64,000 nucleotides of DNA from Zygnema cylindricum (GCA_037447655.1 JBBHKE010001902.1:413622-477621), one strand, 5' to 3'. Positions 9,707 to 22,206 are shown, numbered from the stretch's first letter. Notes: a model not told the origin generated them from the letters alone. A program made the numbers and translations.

Positions 9707-12585
9707 TGGGGAGAAGCGGTGGAATGCCACGCCACCGATTTTAGTCGTCCCCTCTTAAACAAGTCAACCTACAAAAGTACACGATCGAGCATTAATGCGG
9801 ACAAAAAATGTAACACTTCCAATTTAGCCGTACACAAGTTAAGTAATTTTTTCTTTCTTTTTACTGGGAGGATCACGTCAAGCGTAACTCCCGATTTTGT
9901 CGCCCCCTCTCACACGTAACATCCATTGCGAATTCTAAGTCAGTCACCACTCAAAATTCAGCTGTACCAGATGGCACGTCACCATTTGAATGATCAATTT
10001 CAAAAGATGATGTAACTGCCGTTCCAAACTCAAGTGTAAATCTACGATGATATCTCGAAATCAAAAGCGATAAAATCCACGCCGCAAATCCACGTCAACG
10101 TAAAATAATAACTCCACGTCACAACCTCCATCGTAATTAAAAACAAATTAAAGTCCCCGTACACATGGTACTAATAAAGAACCAGAAAATTTGCGTAAAC
10201 AAAATTGAAATAAATCCACGTCCACCAAAAATATGACGACGAAAATAAGAACAATACAGTACTGTAGCCGCCAAAATACCCGGAAATATAATATCCGGAA
10301 AACTCCAAACTGAAAGACGAACCCCAATTATATCGTACCAAAAAGATACGGAAAATAATGTTTGGCCGTCAAATAATAACTCCTCCTCGCCTGACGATAT
10401 ATTTCGACGTCCAAGACAGGCCGCCATAATATCCGGCATCGTTCCTTCTCCAAAGTACATGAGGCATTCGATTGACGCCCTGTACGGAACGAATACTCCC
10501 TCTGTATAACTCCACAGCGATTCATGTAATCGCAATCTATTTTAGGAGACCTTCATAATCTCCTCTCGGACTTGCAACGGTCACATCAGATTTAGGCTCA
10601 ACTGTAACTCTCGAACAGTTTTGCCGTACTTCGTACTTCCAACTCCACGCCAAAATTTCTCCAAAAATGTACTGCAGCAAAAGTACAAGTACTAGTACAG
10701 TAACACAACGGCCACACTAAAGTTCGGCGTTTGACAATGTCAAAAAACGACCGAAACAGCCGGCGAAGTACCGGTCTTGTTCCAACACGGAACGTCTCCT
10801 CTTCCTCCTCAAAATTTAGCGTAAAAAGGAACTGAAACTTAATATACACGCGTTACTCTACACCGCCAATCGTTATTAGCGTTGTGTACACGCTAATTCC
10901 GTCCCGTTTTTTTTTATTATTATTCTCCATTAGAGTAGTTCATTCTATTTTTTTCTTTATTCTATTTAGGGTTATTTTCAGTACTTTGTCTGTTAAATAA
11001 AGTGGTGTACGGTCAGTGTCATACCGTACATAAATGTACCTTTTTAAGTTAAAAAGTACAATAAATTAGTTTTAGTAACCGCATCGCATGAGAATGTGCG
11101 TTCTAAAAAGGAAAAAAACCCAGGTCCTAAAAAATCCCGCTCGCACATATTCGTCCGACAGCCGCGTTTCGACCGTGTGAATGTACGATTTGTGTACGAT
11201 TTGTCAGATTCTGTACGAAAACCTATATTAGTGTAAGCATGTTTGCGACCGACATTTTTTTTTTCAAAGATCCAAATTACCATAACCAAACAATTAGAAT
11301 GTATGATTTTTTCCAAAAATTTCAAATTCTAAAAAAACTTACACGCTAATAACGATTGGCGGTGTACTTGATCACAAACCAAAACGAAACACCAATTTTA
11401 AGCGCCCGCACTAATTGTGAGCAGATTCACTTTCCGCACAGTGAACCGTACAATTTTACCGTACATAATATTTTTTCGTTTCGTTTGCTTCACTTCACTC
11501 CTCACTTCACACACGGACGCCTTCACTCCTTCCACTTCCTCACTGCATCTTCACTCCTGCAGCTACATTTCTCAATTCTCATAATTTTCAAAACTTCCAT
11601 GCGCACTTCCACCTCCTATTATTCCGATATCCTTACTACGTTCAGACACGTGTCTCCATATTTTGGACAATAAGTCATTCCTCAGTCTCCATATTTTGGA
11701 CAATAAGTCATTCCTCCTCCTCAGAATTACAAGCGCCTACTCCACTGTCACCTTCACTAACTTTTCTTCTATATTCTCCTTTGTTTTCTCCGACTTCTTC
11801 TACTGACCAACTTCAACTCAAACCAGAATCTGATTCCTTCGTCACAAGACTTGCAATCTCCGCATCTGAACCTCAAAGTTGCTTGCAATGCCGAATCAAA
11901 TCCACTCTCCCAAGGCACACAGAAAGGCATTTCGGGAAAAAAATAGCATTTCCGAAATCCTTGGCCTGGCTGACAGAAATGAGGAATCTTTTTTCTTCTT
12001 CACATTATCATCACTGTCCTCCTCCAAATTTTAAGTGATCGTTTCTCCTACTCTTTCTCCTCCTTCTTCAAACATAATCGTCTCCTCCACTCTTCATCTC
12101 AATCTCCATCGCATCAATTTTTTCTTCTTCCAACACATAAACAAGAATCTGATTTCTCCTCTTCTTTTTCTTCTTCCCCCCTCATAAAATTCAGCAATTC
12201 ATCCACGGAACTTCTGAGACGACCATCTGAATTGCGATTCCTATCAAAATTGAAGGGATCCGGCGGAAGGGATCCTTCACTCGTAGAAACCTCCGAAACA
12301 AGATTCATTCTTCTTCAGGTAATAAATCACATCTGCGCATTTCAATTCTCCTTTTTCTTCTCTTCGCTCTTCTTTAGCTCCTCAAAAATTTCTTCGACCT
12401 CGGATTCTCCTTGTCTTTTTTTTCGTCATGTTCTTCTTCAAACTCACCTCCATCCGGTTCAAGATCCGGTTCATTCTTCAAAGAATATGTGCTTTTCCTT
12501 CCTCCCATTGCATCTACTCCCTCACTGACTTTTACTTTCAAACTGAAGCATCTTACTCTCAAACTGAAAACCGGAGCACTAACCC
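9707..12585 (-). other. Internal region of the LARD-like element, no polymerase genes
   Basis: Apart from the D element at 10859-11366, the region holds pyrimidine-rich plus-strand DNA and short open frames. On the minus strand 12374-12598 and 12114-12308 encode acidic, charged peptides (runs of Glu and Lys). These could be remains of a Gag-like leader, but no zinc knuckle or other motif is present. A small direct repeat of CTCCATATTTTGGACAATAA occurs near 11649 and 11689. Confidence 0.55.
10859..11366. mobile_element. Family D miniature element, 508 bp
   Basis: The left end TACACCGCCAATCGTTATTA and right end TAATAACGATTGGCGGTGTA are perfect inverted repeats with TA at both edges. It is inserted in the internal region of the LARD-like element. 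It contains a GTACGGTCAGTGTCATACCG block also found in the 540-bp subfamily. Confidence 0.9.
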
Positions 12586-12597
12586 GCTCCGATACCA
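12586..12597 (-). other. Primer-binding site for initiator tRNA-Met
   Basis: On the minus strand, two bases after the 5' LTR end, lies TGGTATCGGAGC. The usual plant initiator tRNA-Met primer site is TGGTATCAGAGC, so 11 of 12 bases agree. Its place fixes which LTR is the 5' one. Confidence 0.85.
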
Positions 12598-12599
12598 CT

Positions 12600-13355
12600 T
12601 GTTAAAAATAGATCAAGTGCTCCAATAGATGCTCATAAATAACAAGCTCATTAACACAGCGGAAGCTTTGAATAAACATTCTTACAAAAAAACACTCACG
12701 GCTCACAATAAAACATGTCGGTCAGATATAAATATATTAAACCGAAGCTTTCTCAATACAACCTCTCTCCTTCTCTCACTTCTTCCCTCCTTAAATCTTC
12801 TTCTCTCTCGACATCTTAATGTGTCACTCCTTAAGACACATGATGCATCTCTACACAGATTGCATGATGCATCTCCCCAGACTGCATACTAAACTGATGG
12901 AAAACACTCACTAAAATACCTTCTTAACACCGACAACTCACGACCACTAACTCCACTAACTGGAAACAGACGAAGGCGCCGAAGTCCACATGCGGACGTG
13001 CGCCTAATAAAAACATCCAAGCGCCGAAACAGAGTGACACGCACTAAAACGAACTAGACACGTAAAATGAACTAGACACGTATAGTGCACTAAATATCAT
13101 GGTCGCTAGTGACGAAGCCAAACTGAACCATCATGCATAAATTATGTATGTACCGGCTGGCAGAGGTCGCAAAAGTCAAAAAAAATCATACCCGAAACCG
13201 ACCGTTTTTTTTTTTCAAAATCTGAGTAACCGACGCCCGACCGAGTTTTGTCACGCTCCAAAATTGTTAACCGTTAACCGACCGTCGACTGATTCTCCAC
13301 ATCGAACCAAAACATGATTTTGGTTGATCCACCGATTCTTCCAATAATCCTAACA
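12600..13355 (-). repeat. 5' LTR of the LARD-like element
   Basis: A 756-bp LTR, TGTTA...TAACA. It contains a truncated copy of the hAT element's left part (13161-13287). A deletion then joins the hAT interior to the last 68 bp of the LTR. Relative to the other LTR this removed the rest of the hAT and about 85 bp of LTR. The hAT was therefore probably inside the LTR before this copy transposed. Confidence 0.85.
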
Positions 13356-13588
13356 ATAAATACGGGAGAAAATTAAGTTAGCTTGTTCTCACATGTTCAA
13401 ACGTCAACTGTGTGAACACATGCTATAGAGGCTACAATATGGGAATGTGGAACCAAATTAGTGTTAGATGCATAAATTAGCGTTAATGTTTTGTTGGCTT
13501 TAAGCCCTCGAACCCAAAATATAATTAATAAGACCAATTGTTCCTTTAGACTAATTTTTTCTTAACAGTAATAGCAATTAACGGTGTA

Positions 13589-14097
13589 GTGTTGTGTATT
13601 GGGTCAAAACTTATCGTGATAAAAACGTAAAGATGGTTATCGGTTTTCGAAAGGTGAAGGGATCGCATATAAGTGTAAAAAATGTAGTTTATTATTACAT
13701 AGTACTTTACATTACATCGTATTATATTTTATACAGTATAGTGTGGCATGCTCCGTACTTTCGTACAAAATTTTCCAACTGTACTGTCTAAACCGCACAG
13801 TTATCGCTGATAAATATTGGCTTTGAAATTTATTGGAAGTTTGTCGCTTTCTTTGTTTCAAAGTGTTTTTTTCTCATTTTGTCCGTTATCATTGTTTTTT
13901 TTCGGGATAAACCTTTTTTTGAGCACAAACCAACTTGAGAAATCTTCGCGCATACATTAAATAGGCTTACAATATTGTTATAAATATTTTTGTTGCGTAG
14001 TTTATCAACAAGTTCACTAGGTTGTTGTCCGAGGTAGCAAGTGGGTGGATACAACATTCGCCTCATTCATTATCTTACGACGTCGTGGCGCTAAAAG
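13589..14097. other. Non-coding stretch, nothing recognised
   Basis: Starts GTGTTGTGTATTGGGTC immediately after a D terminus, which resembles a degenerate left end of family F. No protein motif is seen in the short open frames at 13594-13791 and 13830-14066. Confidence 0.4.
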
Positions 14098-15011
14098 TTA
14101 AGGTCACTTTCCCATGAAACTGAAACTTAGTATTGTTACTTTGTTTTTTAGCAAAGATTTTTTGTATTACCTTCAAAGTGTTCAGCTCTCACGCAAGCAT
14201 ATCGTTTCTTTAAAATGTGACATATGTAGACGTGGGTATAATTTGTGACGGTTGTAGACGACGACAAAACTTGCGACAATTGATGGTGTTTACAAATTAA
14301 CGATGGTTTTAGGCGTATAATTTCTTGTGACATTACAAATGTTAAGGGCGCTCACTTATGATAGCGTCAACGTCACTAATTCCTAAAACTTTTGCCATGG
14401 TTTCCCAATTTTGTTTTTTCGTCCTTTCTCACTTTATTTGGCATCAAAATACGCCCAAAGATAGTCGAAAGTAATATTTTTTAGAGATTTCATTGATACC
14501 ATTATTTTTGTTTTTCATTGCAAGAATTGTGAGGTAGACAAAATAGTGGGAGAGGGAGAGAGAAAGAGGCGCCCTCACAGACTTTGCTTTTGTGAATTGG
14601 CGTCCGTTCCTCGAGAACGCTCCTCCCCCTTGACGGGAAAAAGTACGTACAAGCTAGAATTGGGGAGGGGGTTTTTCCTTTGGTACTCTGCGTACTGTAA
14701 TTTCTCTCTTCAAAAACATCTAATGCGTGCGACAACGTTTGCCAATTCGTTAAGATCTTCAAACTTTGATTAATATCGCCTCGTGAGGTGATTCCCGTGG
14801 TAATCCGAAGATGAGCTAGGGGGACGTGAAAGGTGGTCGAAACTTGCTAGACAACAAACTGCAATACATATTATGTTTTAAAGTGACGCAAACTGTAATA
14901 TGTTAATTGGTTTTTTTTTGGTATGGCTGCAAATTTACTCGCTGTTGGCTATGTTTTGGAGGAAAAAGACAAGGAAAAACCCTTACTTTGTCACATGGGA
15001 AAGTGCCCTAA
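14098..15011 (+). mobile_element. Family C element, copy 2
   Basis: The left end TTAAGGTCACTTTCCCATG pairs with the right end CATGGGAAAGTGCCCTAA. The internal order of blocks matches copy 1: TTACTTTGTTTTTTAGC, TGTAGACGTGGGTATAA, GAGAGGGAGAGAGAAAGAGG, and the CGCCTCGTGAGGTGA palindrome at 14774-14793. It has diverged from copy 1 and encodes no transposase. Confidence 0.75.
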
Positions 15012-15274
15012 GAGTATCGTCAAAAAGATTAATAGTTTGTTGTTTTGCATTCCTACAATTTTTTACATTGCGTAGCAATAGAAAGGATGTGTATCGAGTA
15101 ATTTCATATCGCGCTGGATCATGCCGATATATCGTAATTTTGGACGGCGAGGAGGCTCAAATATCGCGCTGGGAACAACAAAAACCATCGCAATATATTA
15201 GATGAGGGGGAGTGTCTGTACATAAGCAAATGGAAGAAGTACGGAGGTATCTCGGGGGTGGGGGCCGCTTGAAT

Positions 15275-16367
15275 CAGAGGTCGCAAACGGTCAACCGAAA
15301 CCGTGACCGACCGTTAACCGACCGCCCGCGCCGGATCCGGAACGGATTCGGTTGCCAAATTTTGGGGGTCGGGCAGTTACGGTCGGTTGACTCACCAGGG
15401 AAAAAAAAAACGGTCAGTTACGGTCGGTCAAACAAAAAACCATAAAAAATGAAAATTTTGTACTTTTTTTTTCCAACATTATTGTTCTTTGTACTTTTGG
15501 TATCGTGGAAGTACGTGGCATCATGATTAGCGTCGCAAATCTGACACGGTACTGTAGTAAGCTATTTAATTCGCAAATCAAAGGGAACGCGACAAAGCGT
15601 CGCAAATCTGACACGATAGTACACTATTCATTTCGAACATCTTAGGGAAATCGACAAAGCGTCGCAAATCTGAGACGATAGTACACTATTCATTTCGAAA
15701 ATCTTAGGGAAAGCGACAAAGCGTCTCAAATCTGACACGGTAGTACAATATTTATTTCGCAAATCTTAGGGAACGCGACAAAGCGTCGCAAATCTGACAC
15801 AGTACACCGCCTATCGTTATTAGCGTGTAAATTTTTTTAGCGTATACGAATAATTAGCGTGGTTTACGCTAATTGGGAATTTGAAAATTTTCGAAGTAAT
15901 CGTCTATTCTAATTAGGAATTAGGGTTTTTTTCAATTAGTGTGGATAATTCTATTTGAGAATAATAAAAAAAAAAGCGGGACGGAATTAGCGTACACAAC
16001 GCTAATAACGATTGGCGGTGTAGTACACTATTCATTTCGCAAATCTTAGGGAACGCGACAAAGCGTCGCAAATCTGACACGGTAGTAACACTATTCATTT
16101 CGCAAATTTTTAGGAACGCGACAAATCTTAATTATTGGCTTATTCCGTCGTACATTGATTAATTTTGTACTTTTTCGGTTACGGGCGGTCACGGTTAGTC
16201 GCGAAAAATCAAGATTCGGTTAATTTTTTTTTTCGTAAACGACGGTCGGTTAACGGTTAACAATTTGGGAGCGTGACAAAACTCGGTCGGGCGTCGGTTA
16301 CTCAGATTTTGAAAAAAAAAAAACGGTCGGTTTCGGGTATGATTTTTTTTTACTTTTGCGACCTCTG
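15275..16367. mobile_element. Non-autonomous hAT element, copy 2 (inverted relative to copy 1)
   Basis: The ends CAGAGGTCGCAAACGG and TTTTGCGACCTCTG are flanked by a perfect 8-bp target duplication GCTTGAAT (15267-15274 and 16368-16375). The right end, reversed, matches the left end of copy 1, including CATACCCGAAACCGACCG. It contains the 61-66 bp tandem repeats on both sides of a nested D element. Confidence 0.92.
15803..16022. mobile_element. Family D miniature element, 220 bp, nested in the hAT
   Basis: TACACCGCCTATCGTTATTA on the left and TAATAACGATTGGCGGTGTA on the right, with TA at each edge. It splits the internal tandem-repeat block of the hAT element, so it arrived after that block existed. 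Confidence 0.9.
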
Positions 16368-16375
16368 GCTTGAAT

Positions 16376-16940
16376 GTTTTTTGCCAACCCACTCTTTACC
16401 ATCGTACGAATATATCGCGATTGTTATCGAGTATCGACCCAGTAACCGATCGCAATTGCATCCCAATATTATCCATATTGGTACACAAGACCGATATATC
16501 GATTACTGGCAAGAGGCTCTGCACCTCTGATACAAAACATGAAAAATCCTTTAATTGAAATTCCCTCTAGAGAAAATGACAAAATGTCTATTTTCACGGA
16601 GAGCCCTTTGTTGAGTTCGTCGTATGTAATGATTAATAATGGTTCAAGCTACTCAAATCCTATTGGTCCATGCTATTTTTTAGAGGAAAAGTGCTCGTGG
16701 ATTCGTCAATTTTTTGGACTACAGTACCGAAGAGCTCTCCGTCACTATGCACACGTCATCATTTTTTTACGGGAGGCACTTTTGCGATTTGAAGCGATCT
16801 GTACGTGGCGTATGAGTACCTCATCCGTACAAAACTGTACAGATATGGTACAAAGAGCCAAAGATTATCGATTACCTTTTGAGTTTTGACTTTTCAAATT
16901 CGGGAATGTTCTCTTCTCGACCGCCTAGCCTGCTTTTTGG

Positions 16941-16971
<31 letters not shown>

Positions 16972-17528
16972 ATTAGCCACACGAGTGATTTATGGGCCGG
17001 TCGTCCGATTTAAAAATAATGCGACACATGAGAAGCATGTCATTCCCAATGAAGTCACGTAACAGCAATTATCGTTGACGTTTGTACTTCCGCGTCAATA
17101 TCTCCACCGACAAGTTGGTTCATGATAGAGAATCTCCAGCGCGGTGATTTCAATACCGACAAAAATAAAATAAATAATATCGCGATCATACTGTTTCGAG
17201 GATTTTTTCAGTGGCCCACATCCGTACGTCCAAATCTTGAGATGAGTCACGACGCATACTATTTGGCATAATCCGTACAAATCGCCTTGGTCGCTATGTG
17301 CGCGTACTTTTTCCACCCGGTCTATGATTGGACCACGTGAGCCTTTTTTTTCCTTTGGTCCCGCGTAATCATTTCTGAGTTAGCGACTCGTAGCGTACTT
17401 TTTAGGGCCGTCACCAGCGCGCCAACCCTCGTCAGCATGCAGTAAATCTGATTAGTTGGGTGACCTTCCGTTTTACGGATGTCTCGCCGTACAGAAGAGT
17501 TAGGTCACGAGACTAGACAGTAGGACAC
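16376..17528. other. Non-coding stretch with a 27-base T run
   Basis: A homopolymer of T lies at 16945-16971. The open frame at 16539-16889 shows no known motif. GTAC is frequent. No gene is supported. Confidence 0.45.
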
Positions 17529-18063
17529 TACGCGCATCGTTATTAGTGTCAACGACACTAATTTGGGTTCTTAAAATTTTGATTTATTGCCTCAAATAGG
17601 ATACATGTTAATTTTTCCTTGACGTTAATTAAGGATCCGTACAAAATAGCGTAAAGGACGAATTACAATAATATCTAAATAGTGTGGTATACGGTCGATG
17701 TCAGACCGTACATAAATGTACCTTTTCAAGTGAAAATTTCACAAAAAATGAGTTAAATCAGACGCGCACGCATAGGATCGTGCGCTAAAAAAACGGGATT
17801 GTTCTGACACGTAAATTAGTCTTACATGAACGGATATTTAAATTTCACGACGGTGTACGATTTTTAATATTTTGTACGGATACATATATTAATGTATATA
17901 ATCGTACAACGAATATTCCATTTTTGCCGTTCCCAAATTAGCATAAACGCCGAAATTAGAATACACCTTTTTAAGAAAAAAAAAAAATCTTAATTAGCGT
18001 CAATGACGGTATATTTACTTCCACACTATTTAAACTTTGACACTAATAACGATGTGCGGTGTA
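17529..18063. mobile_element. Family D miniature element, about 535 bp
   Basis: Inverted relative to the copy at 8470-9009 and colinear with it along most of its length. The left end TACGCGCATCGTTATTAGTG lacks three bases (CAC) of the usual terminus; the right end is CTAATAACGATGTGCGGTGTA. Confidence 0.88.
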
Positions 18064-18911
18064 GTGTTGGGTATCGAGGACCGTTTTCCAATATTCGATA
18101 TATATCGAATTTCAGGTACCCGATAATCGATATATCGCTTCGATACATAGAATTTCAAACCATCGCGATATATCTCCTATATATCGCCGATATATCGTAT
18201 TGTCAATATATCGAAGCTAAAAAATAATAATAAAAAAAAAATCCCACAGGTTTTCAAAGTCTCGTGACTTCGGACAAAGTGACTGTAAAATCTTTGCCGG
18301 AAATAAATACGGTTTTTTCCTGAAAGTCAGCAGAGTGAAGGAGATCTCTGAGGTACATTGACGAGGTACACTTGTGAAGTACACGTACATCATACGCAAG
18401 TACGATTTTCCAAACGAAAAAGGTTGGTTTCTAGATATTCGATGATTTTTGAGATTTGGTAGTCAGCTTACGTGAAACCACTCATATCAGAACACGTATG
18501 TAAAACTTTTTGACAAAAGATACGCGATGTACCTGAGGCCTCTGTAATACATAAATTTTATTGTTTGTACTATTACAAAGACCTCCTCGTGTAATCATAC
18601 CCCAAATAATTAATCATTAGAATTTCAGAATTAGTACTTTTTTGTCGGTTACATTTTGCGGCGTCTACCTTTAAGTCACGGAACGAAAATCACGGCGTAC
18701 GTGGCGTATTAGACAATTTGACTTTTTCGCTAAAATATCATATTATATAAAAAAATTAAAAAATTAAATTTAAAAAATACTATATATCGCGATATATATC
18801 GTGATAATTTATGTTGATCTCGGTACGATATATCGAGGATCTTGCTCGATCGATATTCGATATATCGAATATCGATATTATCGCGATTTGAATTTACCCG
18901 ATACCCAACGC
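18064..18911. mobile_element. Family F miniature element, 848 bp
   Basis: The left end GTGTTGGGTATCGAGG and right end CGATACCCAACGC are inverted repeats bounded by TA (18062-18063 and 18912-18913). The interior next to both ends consists of CGATATATCG-type palindromes. The left TA is the terminal TA of the D element before it, and a D-type end (CTAATAGCGATTGGCGGTGTA) follows at 18914-18934. Small TA-target palindromic elements of this kind are usually Tc1/mariner-like. Confidence 0.8.
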
Positions 18912-18934
18912 TACTAATAGCGATTGGCGGTGTA

Positions 18935-19813
18935 GTTAGAAGTTGCAATATTCTCACGCTGATTACGGCGTCAAGCGAATCACGCTAAAACGTACTTCTT
19001 GCCGTACAGGAGCCATCGGCACTCTTGGAATGAAGTAATGAACGCTTTGACTTACACGACAGTCAGCACGTGTAGGCTCATGTCTAGATATGACCACCAC
19101 GTGGAGCGTCCACGATTGTAGTCCACAGTCAGCATGTTGTTGAGAGAGTGATACGACATAAAATTGTACAAATACCGTACGAGTCGAAACTTTTCAAATC
19201 CATTCCCGCCACATAACGCAAGACTACTTTTGCACGCTTTACCATTCGTACCGTACCGTACTATCCACATTGCGCGAATCGCGCTGATGGATGTTGGCGA
19301 GTGCGGCGCTTGGCGTCGTCGGCACACATGGCGACTGCGAGCATCCGTGGTCGCAACGAGCACCTCGAGGCCGGCTGCAACTGACGTCACCTACATCACT
19401 TTCACGCGTGTGAACCTTCGTACACGTGGCAAAATCTCCTACCGTACAGCCATTTTGGCGGGTAAAAGACCGCTTTATTTCTTTAGACGTTTTTTTATTT
19501 TTATAAGTGGTCCCCTCAGGAAAGTCCATAAATATTTCGTTTTACATTACATTTCGCCCGTCCAATAAAACGCTTCATCTAGGTAACAAACCACAGTACT
19601 GTAGCGAGCACTTCGCCTACGAGACAATTGTTTCCACCAATCAGATTCTATTACTGTAGTGCATAAGGCAAGATTAACAACTGGTCTCTGTTAGAATTGA
19701 TATTTGCTATAGAATTTTGCCAGTACAGCCTCACCTAGCTCTCAAAGGATAGAAACGAAGTAAGCCGACACGTCACAGTCCACATTGTTTCAGCACAGTA
19801 CTGTACTGTACAG
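18935..19813. other. Single-copy-like DNA, no gene recognised
   Basis: Slightly GC-richer DNA with overlapping open frames of about 100-130 codons on both strands (19052-19568). None contains a motif I know. CGTAC and ACTGTAC are frequent near the right edge. Confidence 0.4.
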
Positions 19814-20694
19814 TACACCGTAAATCGTTATTAGCGTATAGAAATTATTAGTGTATATAATGAATTAGTGTCATGTACTCTAATTTGTGTATCAATACCA
19901 TTTTCAAAAAAATGTTTAATTGTAATTTCTCCATAACGCTGATCTGGGTAAACATGATCCGCCGTCGTAGCATATACTGTAAAATAGGTAGAAGTACAAA
20001 ATCTGACAATCCATACGTCGTGGCGTCCGTCCCCTAAAAGATTCCATAATTCTATTTTGGGTTTGCGAATGTACAATCATTACACCGTGCATAATTATAC
20101 GTTAATAGGTACGAGTATAAATTGTCGAAATGTACTGATATGTGTACTTTCACTAAAGTTCATTCGTGACTCTAATAAGCGTTTGTTTCGCACGCGGTGA
20201 ATATGGTTACAGGAAAATAGGTGCGAGTACAACGTATGCGAAACGTTCATCGTCACGTCGTATAGTCGAATCTATGCATCGGGCTGTAAAACGCAGTTAC
20301 GTTACAACTCTATGAAACCGTACAATTTCAATATGATCATTCAGTTAGATTTGTATTGTACAATGAACGAAACTATAACGGGAGGTATTATATGTGTACG
20401 TTTCGTTCCACATAACGTACATTGAACTCAGTGATTGATTTTCATTTCCTTGTCGTTCGCGGAGAGAAGAACGTTGTGTGACGTTAAATGAGGACCCTTA
20501 ATCTTAATTAGGTGCCCGGTGGGTTGCTCTATTAGAATCAATGCATTGTAATATTGGGTCTTAAGACTAATAATGATGCGTAACTTAGAACAAACGTCAA
20601 ACCAACCTCTTATTAGTATCACTGTAAATTCTAATTGAACTTAAAACGACCAAAAAAACATATATTAGGATACATGTTAATTCTAATTGGCGGT
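19814..20694. mobile_element. Probable degenerate family D element
   Basis: The left end TACACCGTAAATCGTTATTA is clear. Internal blocks (GTAAAATAGGTAGAAGTACAA and a TATTTTGGGTTTGCG stretch) match the D element at 51937-52524. A second D-like left end lies at about 20080. A weak right end (CTAATTGGCGGTAA) is near 20690, so the boundaries are uncertain and more than one element may be fused here. Confidence 0.5.
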
Positions 20695-22179
20695 AATCCA
20701 GCGACGAAGGCTGATCATGCGCCGTCATAAGATTATCATTGGCTGTTGCCGAAAACACGTGGCATGTTCATCATCCACGCATTCCCAAAGTTGGTCGTGT
20801 TTCATAGATGACGTTAGAACAACCGATTGTCGGAGTAACGACGGCGCATTTTTTCCAATCATCCTTTTGCCGTACAACTTGTAAACTGAAGGTGTTTCTA
20901 TGGCGCTATGAACATTACACTGACGACGTAAGTTTTGAAATATTTTGGCAATTTTTAAGCAAATTTTTACGAGATCTCGCTTCTATTCCCGCGTTTTGAA
21001 ATATGATTAAATTGAAAGTTGTGCTAAAATTCAAATTTTGGATTTTAAACGAAAATTTTAAAATGGCAAATCCCTCCATTATTACCGCTCAAAATCATTT
21101 TCATTTGCATTTCGTGTATTATATAAATGTATTTGTGATAATGGCAACAATACTATCGCTCCTTCTTCCTCGTTTGCTTGGGTTGCCATTTCCTACCCTT
21201 TCGGCTGCCCCTACTTGTTATTTGTTAGGTGATATTAAGTGTTTGAGAGTATGTGGACCCTAAATAGAATTTGGGGCGCCAACCCGAGCAATAACAACAA
21301 CAATCGCCATAACGCTCAGGTTGAAAACGATGAGGGAAATGAGAGGAACGACGAGGAAAACGCACTTCCGAACGAGGATGAGAGTGAGGCGGAAATCGAA
21401 ACGTTGGTAGACCCGACAGCCATTGTGGAAGGTTTTTTTCCGTCTTCGGCCAATATTAGAGGACATGTCTCCCGCCGTCAAGTTCAACACGTGTCCACCA
21501 AGGCAACTCGGATGCGAGTAATACACTAGATGTTGAAGGACTGTGAAAATAACGGCTCAGCTGAACTCATTCGAAGGACCATAAGAAAGTTTCCCGAGCA
21601 TTTTACGGGAGTGTACGGTACAAGTAAGCCCTTTCAAGCAAACTTTCTCCCATTTATTAATTGATTTCGTTTCCTCCTCCTTTTATGTTATTATTATCAT
21701 TCACAATGTGTTGTTATATTTTAAATTTGTGGTGCTTTTAAATTTTTTGTACAGTATTATTTTTGAACGTCGCCTTTCTCTCTCAAACTCCATACTGACT
21801 TCTCACTAACTCTGTATTAGTGCGAGATTTTCTATGTTGTCAACTACTTTGCATTGTTTTGTTGTTTTTTAGTAATATTTTTCGAGTGTCTTGCAATTTC
21901 CTTATGGCGACAGCCTACTAGCGATGACGTGTCTTTGTCGCGGTGGACGCGACGACACCATGTCGGCACTTCAATGATTGATAAGACAAACATAATTTAA
22001 TGGATGAGGATACCTCGTTAGTTCGAAAGTGCAAATGACGGACGACCGTGGCTCGTCGTTTAGACCAAACCAGCGACGACATTAGTTCAAATTATCCAAC
22101 GTTGGTATTCTCGAATGTAATTCGCGGACGACGACGTTGTTTCGTCGAACCAATATCGGGAAACTCGAATAGAGTTGAA

Positions 22180-22206
22180 CGAGCGACGACATTCTGTCGT
22201 CGCTCG
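22180..22206. repeat. Hairpin of the GCGACGAC family
   Basis: 11-bp perfect arms CGAGCGACGAC and GTCGTCGCTCG with a 5-base loop. Related GACGAC/GTCGTC pairs lie at about 21900-22210, 23700-23725 and 23817-23870, that is, on both sides of the inner ORF, and again beyond the transposase at 26196-26740. Confidence 0.85.

Larger units (their letters stand above)
6644..13355 (-). mobile_element. Complete non-autonomous LTR retrotransposon (LARD-like)
   Basis: All structural marks of an LTR retrotransposon are visible. It is flanked by the 5-bp target duplication ATAAA (6639-6643 and 13356-13360). Both LTRs start TGTTA and end TAACA on the plus strand. A primer-binding site for initiator tRNA-Met and a polypurine tract lie at the inner edges, which sets the orientation as minus. 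The internal 2.9 kb (9695-12599) encodes no Gag, protease, reverse transcriptase or integrase that I can recognise, so the element depends on another for mobility. It has itself been hit by a D element at 10859-11366, and its left LTR contains a 2.3-kb hAT element. Confidence 0.9.
6347..13588. mobile_element. Family D miniature element split by an LTR retrotransposon
   Basis: The left end TACAACGCAAATCGCTATTG and right end CAATTAACGGTGTA are the two halves of one D terminus pair, each including the TA dinucleotide. Removing the retrotransposon at 6644-13355 and one copy of its 5-bp target leaves about 525 bp. This is close to the 536-bp intact relative at 61097-61632, which matches on both sides of the break: CCTAGTATTAAATATG there against CTAGTAATAAATACG here. 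The right half shares the CTCACATGTTCAAACGTC block with that copy. Confidence 0.8.
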
